Positions 27,037 through 38,024 are shown, counted from the stretch's first letter. The stretch: 64,000 bases of DNA from Tamilnaduibacter salinus (GCF_003096655.1 NZ_QEKQ01000001.1:124001-188000), one strand, 5' to 3'. Translations and numbers: made by a program. Notes: generated from the letters alone by a model not told the origin.

Positions 27037-29217
27037 ATGTCGGAGCGTCCAGAGCGATTGTTGGATACCGAGGCCTGTGTGGATGCCGTCATCGCCCGGG
27101 TCGGCCGCCAGATCACGCTGGGGCTGCCATTGGGGCTGGGCAAGCCGGTCCATCTGGTAAATGCCCTCTACCAGCGTGCCTGCCGCGACCCGTCGCTGGA
27201 GCTGCATATCGTCACCGCCCTGTCCACTCTCGTTCCGGCCGGCGGTGTCTCGTTGGAGAAGCGCTTTCTGGGCCCGTTCACCGAACGCGTGTATGACGGG
27301 GTTCCGGAACTGGCCTACGCTCGCGATGCCCGCGGCAAGCAGTTGCCCCGCAATGTCCGGGTGTCGGAGTTTTTCTTTCAGGCCGGCTCCCAGCTCAATA
27401 ACCCGGATCAGCAGCAACACTATATCTGTACCAACTACACTCATGCGGTACGGGATCTGCTCGCCATGGGCGTCAATGTGGTCGGTCAGATGGTGGCGCC
27501 TCATCCTGACGACGATGACGTCCTCAGCCTTAGCTGCAACCCGGACCTGAGCCTCGATCTGGCGCCGGTGTTGCGTGAACGGGCGGACGCCGGGGCGCCG
27601 GTCATGCTGGTCGGCGAGACCAACCGCAATCTGCCCTATCTGGGGAATGATGCCCGGGTGGCGTCTGATCTGTTCGATCTGCTTTACGACCGGCCCTCGG
27701 ATGATTACCCGCTGTTTCCAGTCCCGGAGCAGCCGATCAGCGCCGCGGATCACCTCATTGGTTTCTATGCCAGTGCTCTGATTCAGGACGGCGGGACGCT
27801 GCAGGTGGGTATCGGGTCGCTGGGGTCGGCGCTGGTCTACAGCACCGTTCTTCGTCACACCCAGAATGCCGCCTGGCGGGCGGTGTTCAATAAGCTCGAT
27901 GTGGCAGGACGTTTTCCGGTGGTGACCGAGTGGGGCGGTACGGAGCCGTTCCGGGAGGGGCTCTACGGCTGTAGTGAGATGCTGGTCGACGGGTTTCTGG
28001 AGCTGATAGACGCCGGCATCCTGACGCGGGAGGTGTACCCGCATACCCGGCTGCAGACGCTGCTGAACGAGGGGCGGCTGGATCGAACCGTGTCGCTGGC
28101 AACGCTCGATACCCTGCGGGAAGCCGAGCTTATCCACTCGCCATTGCGTGCCCGGGATGTCCAGTGGCTTCAGCAGTACGGCGTACTTCGGGATGATCTG
28201 GTCTTTCGGGGCGGCCGACTCAGCGTCGGGGATCATACTCTCAGCCCGGATCTGGATGACGACACGGCTCGCGCCCGGTTCGAGCAGGTGGCGCTGGGCA
28301 CCCGCCTGAAGGGCGGAACGGTGCTCCACGGCGGGTTCTACATTGGTCCGGAGCGATTCTATGAGCGGCTGCGGTCATTATCCGATGAACAAGCCCGGCG
28401 CCTGTGCATGACCAGCATCGGGTTCATCAACCATCTCTATGATCACCGGTTTGGCAACCAGGCATTGAAGACCGCCCAGCGCCGGGAGGGCCGGTTCGTC
28501 AATTCCGCCATGATGGCCACCCTTGATGGCGCGGTGGTGTCTGATGGGCTTGAGGACGGCCGGGTCGTCAGCGGCGTGGGCGGTCAGTACAATTTCGTCG
28601 CGATGGCGCAGGAGCTCCCCAGGGCCCGTTCGATTCTGGCGCTGCGCAGCACCCGTGTGTCGGGTGGCGACACCGTTTCGAACATTGTGTTCTCTTACGG
28701 ACACTGCACCATACCGCGCCACCTGCGTGACATCGTCATCACCGAGTATGGCATCGCGGACCTGCGTGGTCGGCCAGACTCCGAAGTGTATCTGGAGATG
28801 ATCCGCATTGCCGACGCGCGTTTCCAGCCGGAACTGCTCCGGCAGGCCCAGAAGGCGGGCAAGGTTCCGCGCTCGTTCCGCCTGCCGGAGGCGTGGCAGC
28901 GGAATACACCGGAACGGGTCCGGGAAGCGGTCGCCATCGCCGGAGCGGACCGGTTCCCGGCGTTCCCGTTCGGGTGTGCCTTCACGGACGAGGAGCGCCA
29001 GCTGATGACCGCGCTGAGTCACCTGAAATCCGTCACAGGTACGCGCCGGCAACGCATGAAAACGCTCTGGCGGGCGTTGCGCGAGGCGCCGTTCGAGGAC
29101 GGCGAACGCCCGCTGCTGGAGCGAATGGGGTTGCATGAGCCGGAACGGTTCCGGGACCGCATCGACCAGCGGCTGCTGGTGCACGCACTGCGACGCGTGA
29201 CATCAAACCAAGCCTGA
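27037..29217 (+). CDS. Acetyl-CoA hydrolase/transferase family protein (large form)
   Basis: 726 residues from the ATG at 27037, with GGAG 9 bases upstream; an in-frame start at 26986 has no ribosome site. The N-terminal half carries CoA-transferase blocks (GQITLGLPLGLGKPVHLVNALYQ-like, QVGIGSLGSALVYS, VVTEWGGTEPF). The C-terminal half has the acetyl-CoA hydrolase C domain (VVSGVGGQYNFVAMAQ, HCTIPRHLRDIVITEYGIADLRGRPDSEVY). Simple acetate CoA-transferases are about 430-500 residues; this longer type is known in pseudomonads but its substrate is undefined. Confidence 0.85.
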   Translation: MSERPERLLDTEACVDAVIARVGRQITLGLPLGLGKPVHLVNALYQRACRDPSLELHIVTALSTLVPAGGVSLEKRFLGPFTERVYDGVPELAYARDARGKQLPRNVRVSEFFFQAGSQLNNPDQQQHYICTNYTHAVRDLLAMGVNVVGQMVAPHPDDDDVLSLSCNPDLSLDLAPVLRERADAGAPVMLVGETNRNLPYLGNDARVASDLFDLLYDRPSDDYPLFPVPEQPISAADHLIGFYASALIQDGGTLQVGIGSLGSALVYSTVLRHTQNAAWRAVFNKLDVAGRFPVVTEWGGTEPFREGLYGCSEMLVDGFLELIDAGILTREVYPHTRLQTLLNEGRLDRTVSLATLDTLREAELIHSPLRARDVQWLQQYGVLRDDLVFRGGRLSVGDHTLSPDLDDDTARARFEQVALGTRLKGGTVLHGGFYIGPERFYERLRSLSDEQARRLCMTSIGFINHLYDHRFGNQALKTAQRREGRFVNSAMMATLDGAVVSDGLEDGRVVSGVGGQYNFVAMAQELPRARSILALRSTRVSGGDTVSNIVFSYGHCTIPRHLRDIVITEYGIADLRGRPDSEVYLEMIRIADARFQPELLRQAQKAGKVPRSFRLPEAWQRNTPERVREAVAIAGADRFPAFPFGCAFTDEERQLMTALSHLKSVTGTRRQRMKTLWRALREAPFEDGERPLLERMGLHEPERFRDRIDQRLLVHALRRVTSNQA

Positions 29218-29235
29218 TTGAGAGGACTGCATATC

Positions 29236-29700
29236 GTGTCAGAGGATGCTGTTTACACCGTTCACTACCGTCTCAAGAACCGCAATGGGGAGGTCGTGGA
29301 TACGTCCGAGGGCGCCGACCCGCTGGTGTTCCTGCAGGGGGCCGGCAACGTTGTCCGCGGGCTGGAGGAAGCCGTGAAGGGACGTGGCGTCGGCGATTGC
29401 CTGGAGGTCACCATTCCGCCGGAGATGGCGTACGGCGAGCGTGACCCCAAGCTGGTGCGCAAGGTGCCCCGGTCCGCGTTTGGCGGTGTGGACAATCTCA
29501 AACCGGGCATGACCTTCCAGACCAACAGTGGCGACGAGGCACAGGTGGTCCAGGTGGTGAGTATTGACGGCAACATCGTATCGGTGGACGCCAATCACCC
29601 TCTGGCCGGCTTCACGCTCTATTTTGATCTCGAGATTGTCGGAAAGCGCCCGGCCACGGACGCGGAAAAGGCGGCCGGTGAGCCCGCGCAGTCACAGTGA
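29236..29700 (+). CDS. FKBP-type peptidyl-prolyl isomerase, SlyD-like
   Basis: 154 residues from a GTG at 29236, with AGAGGA 9 bases upstream; a TTG at 29218 is an in-frame alternative. The FKBP core (VYTVHYRLKNRNGEVVDTSEGADPLVFLQGAGNVVRGLEEAVKGRGVGD) is interrupted by the insert-in-flap domain (AYGERDPKLVRKVPRSAF...) and closes with VDANHPLAGFTLYFDLEIV, the SlyD layout. The metal-binding His/Cys-rich tail of E. coli SlyD is absent. It is a cytoplasmic folding helper. It follows the hydrolase gene closely and may share its transcript. Confidence 0.92.
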   Translation: MSEDAVYTVHYRLKNRNGEVVDTSEGADPLVFLQGAGNVVRGLEEAVKGRGVGDCLEVTIPPEMAYGERDPKLVRKVPRSAFGGVDNLKPGMTFQTNSGDEAQVVQVVSIDGNIVSVDANHPLAGFTLYFDLEIVGKRPATDAEKAAGEPAQSQ

Positions 29701-29789
29701 TTCGGTCGGCCTGCTCTGAGTCGTCCGGGCGGGCCGATGTGATCACTTGTTACGTCCATGCCTTTCCATGTATTTTTCTGAACAGCATG

Positions 29790-29927
29790 TATAATTGCTG
29801 TTACAGGGTGTTGCGGCTACGTTTAGGGTGGCGCTTCTGAACAGGTGCCTGATGGGCAGGTGGCTGTTCAGAGGTTCCGAGGTCCCCAGCCCTGTGTGCT
29901 GACCGGCGCCTTACGTAGGCGCCTTTT
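29790..29927 (+). ncRNA. Candidate small RNA or attenuated leader upstream of the response regulator
   Basis: A perfect -10 TATAAT lies at 29790-29795 (no good -35). From about 29802 the transcript could fold as ACAGGG (29803-29808) paired with CCCTGT (29890-29895). This encloses a hairpin CTGAACAG (29837-29844) with CTGTTCAG (29864-29871) and an inner CCTG/CAGG stem. It ends at a GGCGCC hairpin with TTTT. The total is about 126 bases. It could be a free sRNA, or a leader with a terminator before the response-regulator gene 51 bases further on. I cannot match it to a known RNA family. Confidence 0.45.
29905..29927 (+). terminator. GGCGCC hairpin with short U tail
   Basis: GGCGCC (29905-29910), loop TTACGTA, GGCGCC (29918-29923), then TTTT. 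It either ends the candidate RNA or the slyD-like transcript, or attenuates the response-regulator operon. The U tail is short. Confidence 0.65.
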
Positions 29928-29978
29928 GGTATCCAGACAACGGTCAGTCCGACCAAAGAACCGGAATAAGACACTAAG

Positions 29979-30719
29979 ATGGACGGCGTAGAACAGACAA
30001 GTGAGGGATGGCATGTGCTGATCGTCGAAGACGATGAGCGCCTCGCCAATCTGACGCGGGATTATCTGGAAAGCAATGGCCTGCAGGTCGCTGTTGAGGA
30101 GAACGGCACTCAGGCGGTGGAACGCATCCGTCAGGAGAAGCCGGATGTTGTGGTTCTGGACCTGATGCTGCCGGGGGAAGACGGCCTGTCCGTCTGTCGT
30201 CGGGTCCGCCCGTTCTATAACGGCCCCATTCTCATGCTGACCGCCCGCACAGATGACATGGATCAGGTTGTCGGTCTCGAAATGGGGGCGGACGACTATG
30301 TCAGCAAGCCGGTTCGTCCGCGCGTTCTGCTGGCGCGCATTCGCGCGTTGTTGCGCCGAACGGGGGACAGTGTCGGCTCGGAGTCCGCCGACGGCGGTGA
30401 TGGCGAAGACCCGGTTCGGCTGACTTTCAATGACCTGGTGGTGGATCGCTCGATGCGCGAAGCCTGGCTGAACGATGAAGGCATTGACCTGACCAGTGCC
30501 GAGTTCGACCTGCTTTGGCTGCTGGCCTCCCGGGCCGGCCAGGTGTTGAGTCGGGAGGAGATCTTCACGGCGCTCCGGGGTATTGAATATGACGGGCAGG
30601 ACCGTTCTATTGATGTGCGGGTGTCCCGTATCCGGCCGAAGATCGGTGACGACCCGGTTCATCCCCGCCGGATCAAGACCGTTCGGAGCAAGGGGTATCT
30701 GTTCGTCAGGGACGCCTGA
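29979..30719 (+). CDS. OmpR-family response regulator, RstA-like
   Basis: 246 residues. The receiver domain has the acidic pair in LIVEDDERL, phospho-acceptor Asp61 in VVVLDLMLPGEDG, and Lys in DDYVSKPVRPR. The winged-helix DNA-binding domain (about 140-245) ends RRIKTVRSKGYLFVRDA. The segment RPFYNGPILMLTARTDDMDQVVGLEMGADDYV closely follows RstA. The partner histidine kinase gene follows 39 bases later. A possible sRNA or attenuator precedes it. Confidence 0.93.
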   Translation: MDGVEQTSEGWHVLIVEDDERLANLTRDYLESNGLQVAVEENGTQAVERIRQEKPDVVVLDLMLPGEDGLSVCRRVRPFYNGPILMLTARTDDMDQVVGLEMGADDYVSKPVRPRVLLARIRALLRRTGDSVGSESADGGDGEDPVRLTFNDLVVDRSMREAWLNDEGIDLTSAEFDLLWLLASRAGQVLSREEIFTALRGIEYDGQDRSIDVRVSRIRPKIGDDPVHPRRIKTVRSKGYLFVRDA

Positions 30720-30758
30720 TATGCCCTTGTGTCTGCCGACGAGCGGCCGGGACCGACT

Positions 30759-32330
30759 ATGCCCCTGAGACCGTTCCTCAATCTGTTCGCCCGCCTGTTG
30801 CTCGTGGCGCTGCTGATGCTGGCGCTCTGTGCGGGGCTCTATGCCGGCATCAATGAGATTCGTCGGCTGCAATGGCAGGAGCAGCTTGCTGCGCCGGTTC
30901 TGAGCTGGCTGGCGCAAGCCCCCCACCCCCTTCGCTATCATGACGGAATCACCGAGACTTACGACATCCGCCTGCAGTCCATGACGCGACTGCCGGATGC
31001 CAGTGTCGTCCGAGAGCGGCTGGCCTATGGTCAGGTTGTGATCGACCATGATGCGCTGGGTGTCCGGGTCCGCAAGGCCGTTTCCGGTGATCGGTTGCTG
31101 GTGGCGAGCTTCCGCGATCTCTACGGTGCCGTGTCGGATATGACGGGCCGGCTGGCGGTTCGCGAGCTGAGCCGAGTGCCGCTTCCCGAGCGCCGGGACG
31201 CTATGCGTCGTCTCGGCGCGCGGCTGCATGTTCTGATCGACCCCCTCACCCCGGGGGGCGAGTTGCCGGCCGGCAGAGTGCTTGACCGGTTGGAGACGCG
31301 GGGCATGGCCATGATTCAGTCCGACGCCAGCGATGCGGCGACCGTGTATGCCCGCCTGTCGGACGGCTCGATCATCCATATGCGCATGCCACCTCCTTTT
31401 GACCCCTGGGCCTGGCCTGTCGTGCTGACCCTGCTGCTCGTCGCGACGGCGCTGGGCGCTATCTTCCTGTATTGGTTGTTGCGTCATCTGGACCAGAACC
31501 TGCGTTCGGTCGAGTCGGTCGCCGTCCGGATTGCCCGGGGTGAAATGGAGGCGCGCGTTGAGGCGGGGCAGGGCACGCTCATTCGTCGGCTTGCCAACGC
31601 CTTCAATGGCATGGCCGAACACATTCAGAGGCTGGTGTCCGTGCAACGGGAGATGATTCATGCGGTCTCTCACGAGTTGCGCACGCCCGTCGCCCGGATC
31701 CGTTTCGGTGTCCAGATGCTGGAAGACTGCCCCGATGATGCATCGTTCCGGAAGCAGTTGGGCGGCATCGATCGGGATATCCAGGAGCTGGACGAGTTGA
31801 TCGACGAGATTCTTACCTACGCCCGGCTCGAGCAGGGCGGACCGGTCATGGCGTTCCAGAAAACGGACATTCCGGCCCTGATTGATCAGGTGATGGAGGA
31901 ACAGCAACAGCTCTTTGCGGACCATCTGTTTGAGACGGACTGCGATGACGCCTCCCGGGCAAATGCCATGGCCGATGCCGAACCACGCTATATTCACCGT
32001 GCCGTCCAGAACCTGGTGGGGAATGCGGCCCGCTACGCCCGCAGCCGAATTCGTGTCCGTTGCCGGATTGACGGGGAAACCTGCCGGATTGACGTGGAGG
32101 ACGATGGTCCGGGGATTCCCGAGTCTGACTGGGAAAAGGTCTTTACCGCCTTTGCCCGGCTGGACGACAGCCGCACGCGGGAATCCGGGGGCTACGGGCT
32201 GGGTCTGTCGATTGTCCGGCGCATCCTGTACTGGCACGGCGGCCAGGCATTTGTCGGCCGCAGCGATGACCTCGGTGGCGCGGCGTTCACGCTGGTGCTG
32301 CCCCGGCAGCAGAAAGGGCCTGAGGGGTGA
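30759..32330 (+). CDS. Sensor histidine kinase, RstB-like
   Basis: 523 residues from the ATG at 30759 (GGGA 7 bases before); a GTG at 30729 would add 10 residues. A first membrane segment (about 7-29), a periplasmic sensor region of about 180 residues, and a second membrane segment (WPVVLTLLLVATALGAIFLYWLL) are followed by HAMP, HisKA with the phospho-accepting His305 in VSHELRTPVAR, and an HATPase domain (NLVGNAARYA, DDGPGIPE, GYGLGLSIV). It is predicted to phosphorylate the regulator encoded just upstream. The stimulus is unknown. Confidence 0.93.
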   Translation: MPLRPFLNLFARLLLVALLMLALCAGLYAGINEIRRLQWQEQLAAPVLSWLAQAPHPLRYHDGITETYDIRLQSMTRLPDASVVRERLAYGQVVIDHDALGVRVRKAVSGDRLLVASFRDLYGAVSDMTGRLAVRELSRVPLPERRDAMRRLGARLHVLIDPLTPGGELPAGRVLDRLETRGMAMIQSDASDAATVYARLSDGSIIHMRMPPPFDPWAWPVVLTLLLVATALGAIFLYWLLRHLDQNLRSVESVAVRIARGEMEARVEAGQGTLIRRLANAFNGMAEHIQRLVSVQREMIHAVSHELRTPVARIRFGVQMLEDCPDDASFRKQLGGIDRDIQELDELIDEILTYARLEQGGPVMAFQKTDIPALIDQVMEEQQQLFADHLFETDCDDASRANAMADAEPRYIHRAVQNLVGNAARYARSRIRVRCRIDGETCRIDVEDDGPGIPESDWEKVFTAFARLDDSRTRESGGYGLGLSIVRRILYWHGGQAFVGRSDDLGGAAFTLVLPRQQKGPEG

Positions 32331-32643
32331 CCCATTCCCGCCTGGGAAACCTGTTGTTACATGATGAGACACAGAGCCAACAGACACGATACGCCGTGAT
32401 CGGCACCATTGAGGGCGTAAGGGATGACTTACTTGAGGTTGTAGTTCTTACGAACTTTCCTTGTTTCATTCGTCATTTGAAGGGCCGGTTTTTCCGGTCC
32501 TTTTTTTTGTCCGACTCCTGCCTCCAGCCTCTGTCGGGCGCCCTCCGGTATCGAATTGCCTGACTGATCCGTCACGCCCGGGTCTTCCTGTCAGTGCTAG
32601 ACTGTGGCTCCGACATTCGCAATAAAAACAGCACGGGTCGCCC
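32331..32643 (+). other. Spacer of 313 bases: long 3' region and terminator after the two-component operon, then the glpK leader
   Basis: About 150 bases separate the kinase stop from a strong terminator. Just before it are a small hairpin AGTTC-TTAC-GAACT (32443-32456) and a pyrimidine-rich single-stranded stretch (32456-32479). An open frame runs through here from 32327 but crosses the terminator and resembles nothing, so I do not call a gene. The remaining 135 bases form the glpK leader, in which I see no clear promoter. Confidence 0.5.
32481..32508 (+). terminator. Strong intrinsic terminator after the RstAB-like operon
   Basis: AGGGCCGG (32481-32488), a T-rich loop and CCGGTCCT form a stem with one G-U pair, followed by eight T residues (32501-32508). 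Confidence 0.88.
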
Positions 32644-34125
32644 ATGTCTGATTATCTGCTCGCCATTGATCAGGGAACTACCAGCTCCCGGGCCATTCTC
32701 TTCCAACGTGACAGTACGATCGTCGCCATTGCCCAACAGGAGTTCCAGCAGTTCTTTCCGAAAGATGGCTGGGTCGAGCATGATGCGGGTGAAATCTGGC
32801 GCAGCACATTGCAGGTATGCCGGGACGTACTGGACAAAGCAGGGCTGGCCGCCTCTGATGTCGTCGGTGTCGGCATTACCAATCAGCGTGAAACCACCAT
32901 CCTCTGGGATCGTGAAACAGGCGAGCCCATTCACCGGGCGGTGGTCTGGCAGGATCGCCGAACCGCGCCGGTCTGCGCCCAGCTCAAGCGGGACGGCTAC
33001 GAGAGCCGGGTCGTCGAGAAAACCGGTCTGCTGGTGGACCCGTACTTCTCCGCCACCAAAATTGCCTGGATACTGGATCATGTGCCTGACGCCCGAAAGC
33101 GGGCAGAGGCCGGCGAGCTGGCATTCGGAACGGTCGACAGCTGGTTGCTCTGGAACCTCACCGGTGGCCGGGTCCACGCGACCGACGCGACCAACGCATC
33201 CCGGACGGCGCTGTTCAACATCCACAGTCAGTCCTGGGATGACGACATGCTGGATCTGTTCCGGGTGCCGTCAGCGGTTCTACCCGACGTGCTGGATTCG
33301 GCCGACGATTTCGGCCGTCTCGACCCGGATCTTCTGGGAGCACCATTGCCGGTGGCTGGTGTGGCGGGTGATCAGCAGGCGGCCCTGGTCGGGCAGGCCT
33401 GTTTTGCCGATGGCGAGGCGAAGAGCACCTACGGCACCGGTTGTTTCCTGATGGTGAATACCGGGACCACGGCGGTCCGATCGGAAAACCGGCTGTTAAC
33501 CACTGTCGCCTATCGCCTGAGCGGTGAAACGTATTATGCCATTGAGGGCAGTATTTTTGTGGCCGGTGCGGCGATGCAATGGCTCCGGGATGGACTCGGG
33601 CTGATCCGCAACGCCGGGGAGTCACTGGAGCTGGCCCGTCAGGTGGGCGTCGACAATGCCGTCTACCTGGTACCGGCTTTTACCGGACTGGGCGCGCCCC
33701 ACTGGGACCCCAACGCACGCGGCGCCATTATGGGGCTGACGCGGGACACGGGCATTGCCGAGGTGGTTACGGCGGGGCTGCAGTCCGTGTGCTACCAGAC
33801 CAAGGACCTGATCCGGGCCATACAGAACGACGGCGCCCGGCTACGGGAGCTGCGCGTGGATGGCGGCATGGTGGTCAACGACTGGTTGATGCAGTTCCTG
33901 GCGGACATCCTGAATGTCCGGGTAGACCGGCCCCGCATTACCGAAACCACGGCTCTGGGGGCGGCGTTTCTGGCGGGGCTTCAGCTCGGCGTCTATTCCG
34001 GAACGGACGACATCGCCAGGCTTTGGGCCCGGGAGCGGCGTTTTGATCCAGTCATGAAGCCGGCCCTGCGGGAATCTCTGTATGCGGGGTGGCTGGACGC
34101 GGTTGAGCGAGTCCGGAACCACTGA
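32644..34125 (+). CDS. glpK: Glycerol kinase
   Basis: 493 residues of the FGGY family. It starts [17 protein letters not shown], with [58 protein letters not shown] and [12 protein letters not shown] (ATP/phosphate loops), and [18 protein letters not shown] near the C-terminus. It phosphorylates glycerol to glycerol-3-phosphate in the cytoplasm. Neither glpF nor glpD is in the window. It has its own leader after the terminator at 32508 and converges on the ABC ATPase gene 16 bases away. Confidence 0.97.
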   Translation: MSDYLLAIDQGTTSSRAILFQRDSTIVAIAQQEFQQFFPKDGWVEHDAGEIWRSTLQVCRDVLDKAGLAASDVVGVGITNQRETTILWDRETGEPIHRAVVWQDRRTAPVCAQLKRDGYESRVVEKTGLLVDPYFSATKIAWILDHVPDARKRAEAGELAFGTVDSWLLWNLTGGRVHATDATNASRTALFNIHSQSWDDDMLDLFRVPSAVLPDVLDSADDFGRLDPDLLGAPLPVAGVAGDQQAALVGQACFADGEAKSTYGTGCFLMVNTGTTAVRSENRLLTTVAYRLSGETYYAIEGSIFVAGAAMQWLRDGLGLIRNAGESLELARQVGVDNAVYLVPAFTGLGAPHWDPNARGAIMGLTRDTGIAEVVTAGLQSVCYQTKDLIRAIQNDGARLRELRVDGGMVVNDWLMQFLADILNVRVDRPRITETTALGAAFLAGLQLGVYSGTDDIARLWARERRFDPVMKPALRESLYAGWLDAVERVRNH

Positions 34126-34141
34126 GGCGCCCTGACGGGCA

Positions 34142-35223
<1,082 letters not shown>

Positions 35224-35227
<4 letters not shown>

Positions 35228-36168
35228 GCAGCCGGCCCCCAATCATTGAGGATCAGGCATTCCAGGAGCGCCTTCTGGGCATGCAGCCGGTTCTCGGCTT
35301 CATCCCAGACCACCGACGCTGGATGATCGAGCATGTCTTCGGAGACCTCTTCCCCGCGGTGTGCCGGCAGGCAGTGCATGAACAGAGCATCCGGGGCGGC
35401 CTTCGCCATCAGGTCCGGGTTGATCTGGTAGGGCGCAAATGTCCGGGCCCGTTCCGCCTGCTCTTCCTCCTGACCCATGGAGGCCCAGACGTCGGTGACC
35501 AGCAGATGGGCGCCCTGAGCCGCTGAGGCGGGATCCCGGAGGATCGTGACGCGGTCTTGCTGGCCCTTGAGTACGGCCGCAGGCGGTTCATAGCCTTCCG
35601 GGCAGGCGATGTTGAGGTGAAAATCGAACTGCCGGGCCGCGTTGACGTAGGAGGCGCACATATTATTTCCGTCGCCGATCCAAGCCACGGTTGCCCCCTG
35701 GATGGACCCACGGTGCTCGCGAAACGTCTGCATGTCGGCCAGCAACTGGCAGGGGTGGAAGTCGTCTGTCAGCGCATTAATCACCGGGCGTGCTGAAACG
35801 CTGGCAAATCGCTCGGCGGTCTCGTGACCAAAGGTGCGGATCATGACCGCGTCCGCCATGCTGGAGATCACCCTGGCGGAATCCTCCACCGGCTCGCCGC
35901 GCCCGAGCTGGGTGTCCCGGGGCGAGAGAAACAGGGCGGAGCCCCCCAGTTGTGCCATGCCGGCCTCGAACGACACCCGGGTGCGGGTGGAGGATTTCTC
36001 AAATATCATCGCCAGAACGCGGTTTTTCAGCGTATCCCGGACTTCACCCGAGTGCCAGCTACGCTTGAGAAGCAGGGCACGGTCAAGCAGGTGTGACAGT
36101 TCCTCTGGCGAGAGGTCAAACAACGTCAGAAAGTGTCTTGGAGAAACGTCTCGGGGAGACATGGCCAT
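35224..36168 (-). CDS. argF: Ornithine carbamoyltransferase
   Basis: 314 residues. The carbamoyl-phosphate loop STRTR is at 60-64 ([16 protein letters not shown]), with [11 protein letters not shown] and the ornithine-side motif [11 protein letters not shown] near 275. It converts ornithine and carbamoyl phosphate to citrulline in arginine synthesis. A second ATG two codons later is equally possible. It lies 35 bases after argD and overlaps the ABC ATPase gene by 4 bases. Confidence 0.96.
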
Positions 36169-36203
36169 GTCATTCCGTTCTCGAATCAGTGGGTTTCGGG
36201 GTG

Positions 36204-37403
36204 TCAGGGACGGGGCGTCTGCCGGTCGTCGGCGGCATAGAGCTTGATGACGCGAGTCAGTTGGTCGACCAGCAGGTCGGCCTCCTCATCACTCAGGGTC
36301 AGTGGCGGTAACAGGCGGATCACCCGTTCGGCCACGACATTCAGTAGCAGTCCCTGGGTCTTCGCCAGGGGAACCAGCTCGGCGCAGGGCGCGCTGAGTT
36401 CGATGCCGATCATCAGTCCCATGCCGCGAATTTCGCGGATGTAGTCTACCCCCTGGAAAATGCGCTGGAGCCGATCCCGAATGCGTTCACCGAGCTGCCG
36501 GGCCCGTTCCGCCAGATCTTCATCGCGGATCGTCTCAATGACGGCGTTGGCTGCGGCACAGGCGAGTGCTCCGCCACCGAAAGTGGACCCGTGATGACCC
36601 GGCTGGAATGTCTGTGCCGCCACGCCCCGGGCCAGGCAGGCCCCGATGGGGACGCCGTTGCCGAGCCCCTTGGCGGTCGTGACCACATCCGGCAGGACAC
36701 CGTAAGACTGGTAGGCGAAGTAGGCGCCGGTGCGACCGTTGCCGGTCTGGACTTCGTCGAGCATCATCAGCCAGCCGTGGTGGTCGCAGATTTCGCGAAT
36801 CCCCTGAAGCCAGGCGGGGTCGGCAATGTTGACGCCGCCTTCGCCCTGCACCGGTTCCAGCATCACGGCGACGATGCTGTGGTTGGATCGGGCAATCGCG
36901 CTGATGGCGTCCAGATCGTTGAACGGCGCCCGAACGAATCCGCTGACAAGCGGCTCGAATCCGGCCTGTACGCGACGGTTGCCGGTCGCGGTCAATGTCG
37001 CCAGTGTCCGGCCATGAAAGGAGCGGTCCATGACCAGAATCGACGGCGAGTGGACGCCTCTCTGGTGGCCGTAGAGACGGGCCAGCTTGATTGCGGCTTC
37101 GTTGGCCTCCGAGCCCGAGTTCGCGAAGAATACGCCATCCATCCCGGATACGCCACAGAGCCGGTGGGCCAGCTTCTGCTGTTGGGTGGCGTGAAACAGG
37201 TTGGAGCAGTGGACGAGCCGGCCGGCCTGTTCGCTGATTGCTTCAGCGACGGCCGGATGGGCGTGCCCCAGCCCGCAGACGGCAATGCCCGAAAAGGTGT
37301 CGAAATACCGGTTGCCATCAACATCGTAGAGCCAGGGTCCGCGACCGTGTTCGAATACGATGGGAAGCCGGCCATACGTGTTGAGAAATGGCTGTTCGGC
37401 CAT
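36204..37403 (-). CDS. argD: Acetylornithine/succinylornithine aminotransferase
   Basis: 399 residues from the ATG at 37403, with GGAG 5 bases upstream; an in-frame ATG at 37421 is less favoured. It is a class III PLP aminotransferase: the PLP lysine is in [14 protein letters not shown], the aspartate in [14 protein letters not shown], and [15 protein letters not shown] precedes. It works before argF in arginine synthesis, and the two are adjacent. A good sigma-70 promoter lies upstream at 37466-37494. Confidence 0.94.
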   Translation of the reverse strand: MAEQPFLNTYGRLPIVFEHGRGPWLYDVDGNRYFDTFSGIAVCGLGHAHPAVAEAISEQAGRLVHCSNLFHATQQQKLAHRLCGVSGMDGVFFANSGSEANEAAIKLARLYGHQRGVHSPSILVMDRSFHGRTLATLTATGNRRVQAGFEPLVSGFVRAPFNDLDAISAIARSNHSIVAVMLEPVQGEGGVNIADPAWLQGIREICDHHGWLMMLDEVQTGNGRTGAYFAYQSYGVLPDVVTTAKGLGNGVPIGACLARGVAAQTFQPGHHGSTFGGGALACAAANAVIETIRDEDLAERARQLGERIRDRLQRIFQGVDYIREIRGMGLMIGIELSAPCAELVPLAKTQGLLLNVVAERVIRLLPPLTLSDEEADLLVDQLTRVIKLYAADDRQTPRP

Positions 37404-37465
37404 ATTGTCTCCGTAGGGCATGAAGCGGGGATCAGATGCTGGAAACGCGAAAAAAGCAAACGATC

Positions 37466-37494
37466 ATGGTATCCGTAAACCCCGGCATTGACAA
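37466..37494 (-). promoter_or_regulatory. Sigma-70 promoter for argD-argF
   Basis: On the minus strand, TTGTCA (37494-37489), a 17-base spacer, and TACCAT (37471-37466). Five of six -35 bases and four of six -10 bases match consensus. It lies about 63 bases before the argD start. Confidence 0.6.
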
Positions 37495-37664
37495 CGCACG
37501 GCTATCGGATCGTTGGCGTTGTTCGTCAGTCCTGCGCCGGACGTGTACAATCTGTGGCATTGGAACGGTGCCCCTGCGTTGGTCCCGGGTCAACGACTGC
37601 CGATCGCCGTCACTGAACGGCGGCGTCCGGTCCGGCACCCATCTTTTCGATGAGAGGTAACGGT

Positions 37665-38000
37665 ATGGATATTAACGAGAGCATCAAGAGCCAGCTCCAG
37701 GAAAATCCGATCATTCTCTACATGAAGGGCACGCCGCAGGCGCCCCAGTGTGGTTTTTCCGCCAAGACGGTCCAGGCGCTGATGGGCTGTGGCGAGCGGT
37801 TCGCCTACGTGAACATTCTGGATAACCAGGAACTGCGTGAGGCGCTGAAAGTCTACTCAAACTGGCCGACCTATCCCCAGCTGTACATCAATGGCGAGCT
37901 CGTTGGCGGCTGCGACATCGTTCTGGAGATGTCCGAGAGCGGCGAGCTTTCCGAGATGGTCAAGGCGGCGTCGGCCAGTCAGGAAGAAGCCGGCAACTGA
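37665..38000 (+). CDS. grxD: Monothiol glutaredoxin, Grx4 family
   Basis: 111 residues from the ATG at 37665 (GAGG upstream). The active site is CGFS at 29-32 in MKGTPQAPQCGFSAKTVQAL, followed by WPTYPQLYINGELVGGCDIV for glutathione binding. CGFS glutaredoxins carry and transfer 2Fe-2S clusters rather than reduce disulfides. TACAAT at 37546-37551 is a possible -10 for this gene. A terminator follows 25 bases after the stop. Confidence 0.96.
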   Translation: MDINESIKSQLQENPIILYMKGTPQAPQCGFSAKTVQALMGCGERFAYVNILDNQELREALKVYSNWPTYPQLYINGELVGGCDIVLEMSESGELSEMVKAASASQEEAGN

Positions 38001-38024
38001 TCCGGTCGGCCCGGAACCGCACCA

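Noticed and set aside
29852-29902. A 16-codon leader peptide frame inside the candidate RNA
   Set aside because: No clear ribosome site and it lies within the predicted stem; no codon bias suggesting attenuation.
29868-32387. An 839-codon open frame on the minus strand across the response regulator and kinase genes
   Set aside because: It is the mirror of two well-supported plus-strand genes in GC-rich DNA. Its product is rich in His, Arg, Gln and Pro, shows no family motif and crosses the region with the candidate RNA and its terminator.
32327-32563. A 78-codon frame after the sensor kinase gene
   Set aside because: It reads straight through a strong intrinsic terminator, giving runs of Phe from the T tract.
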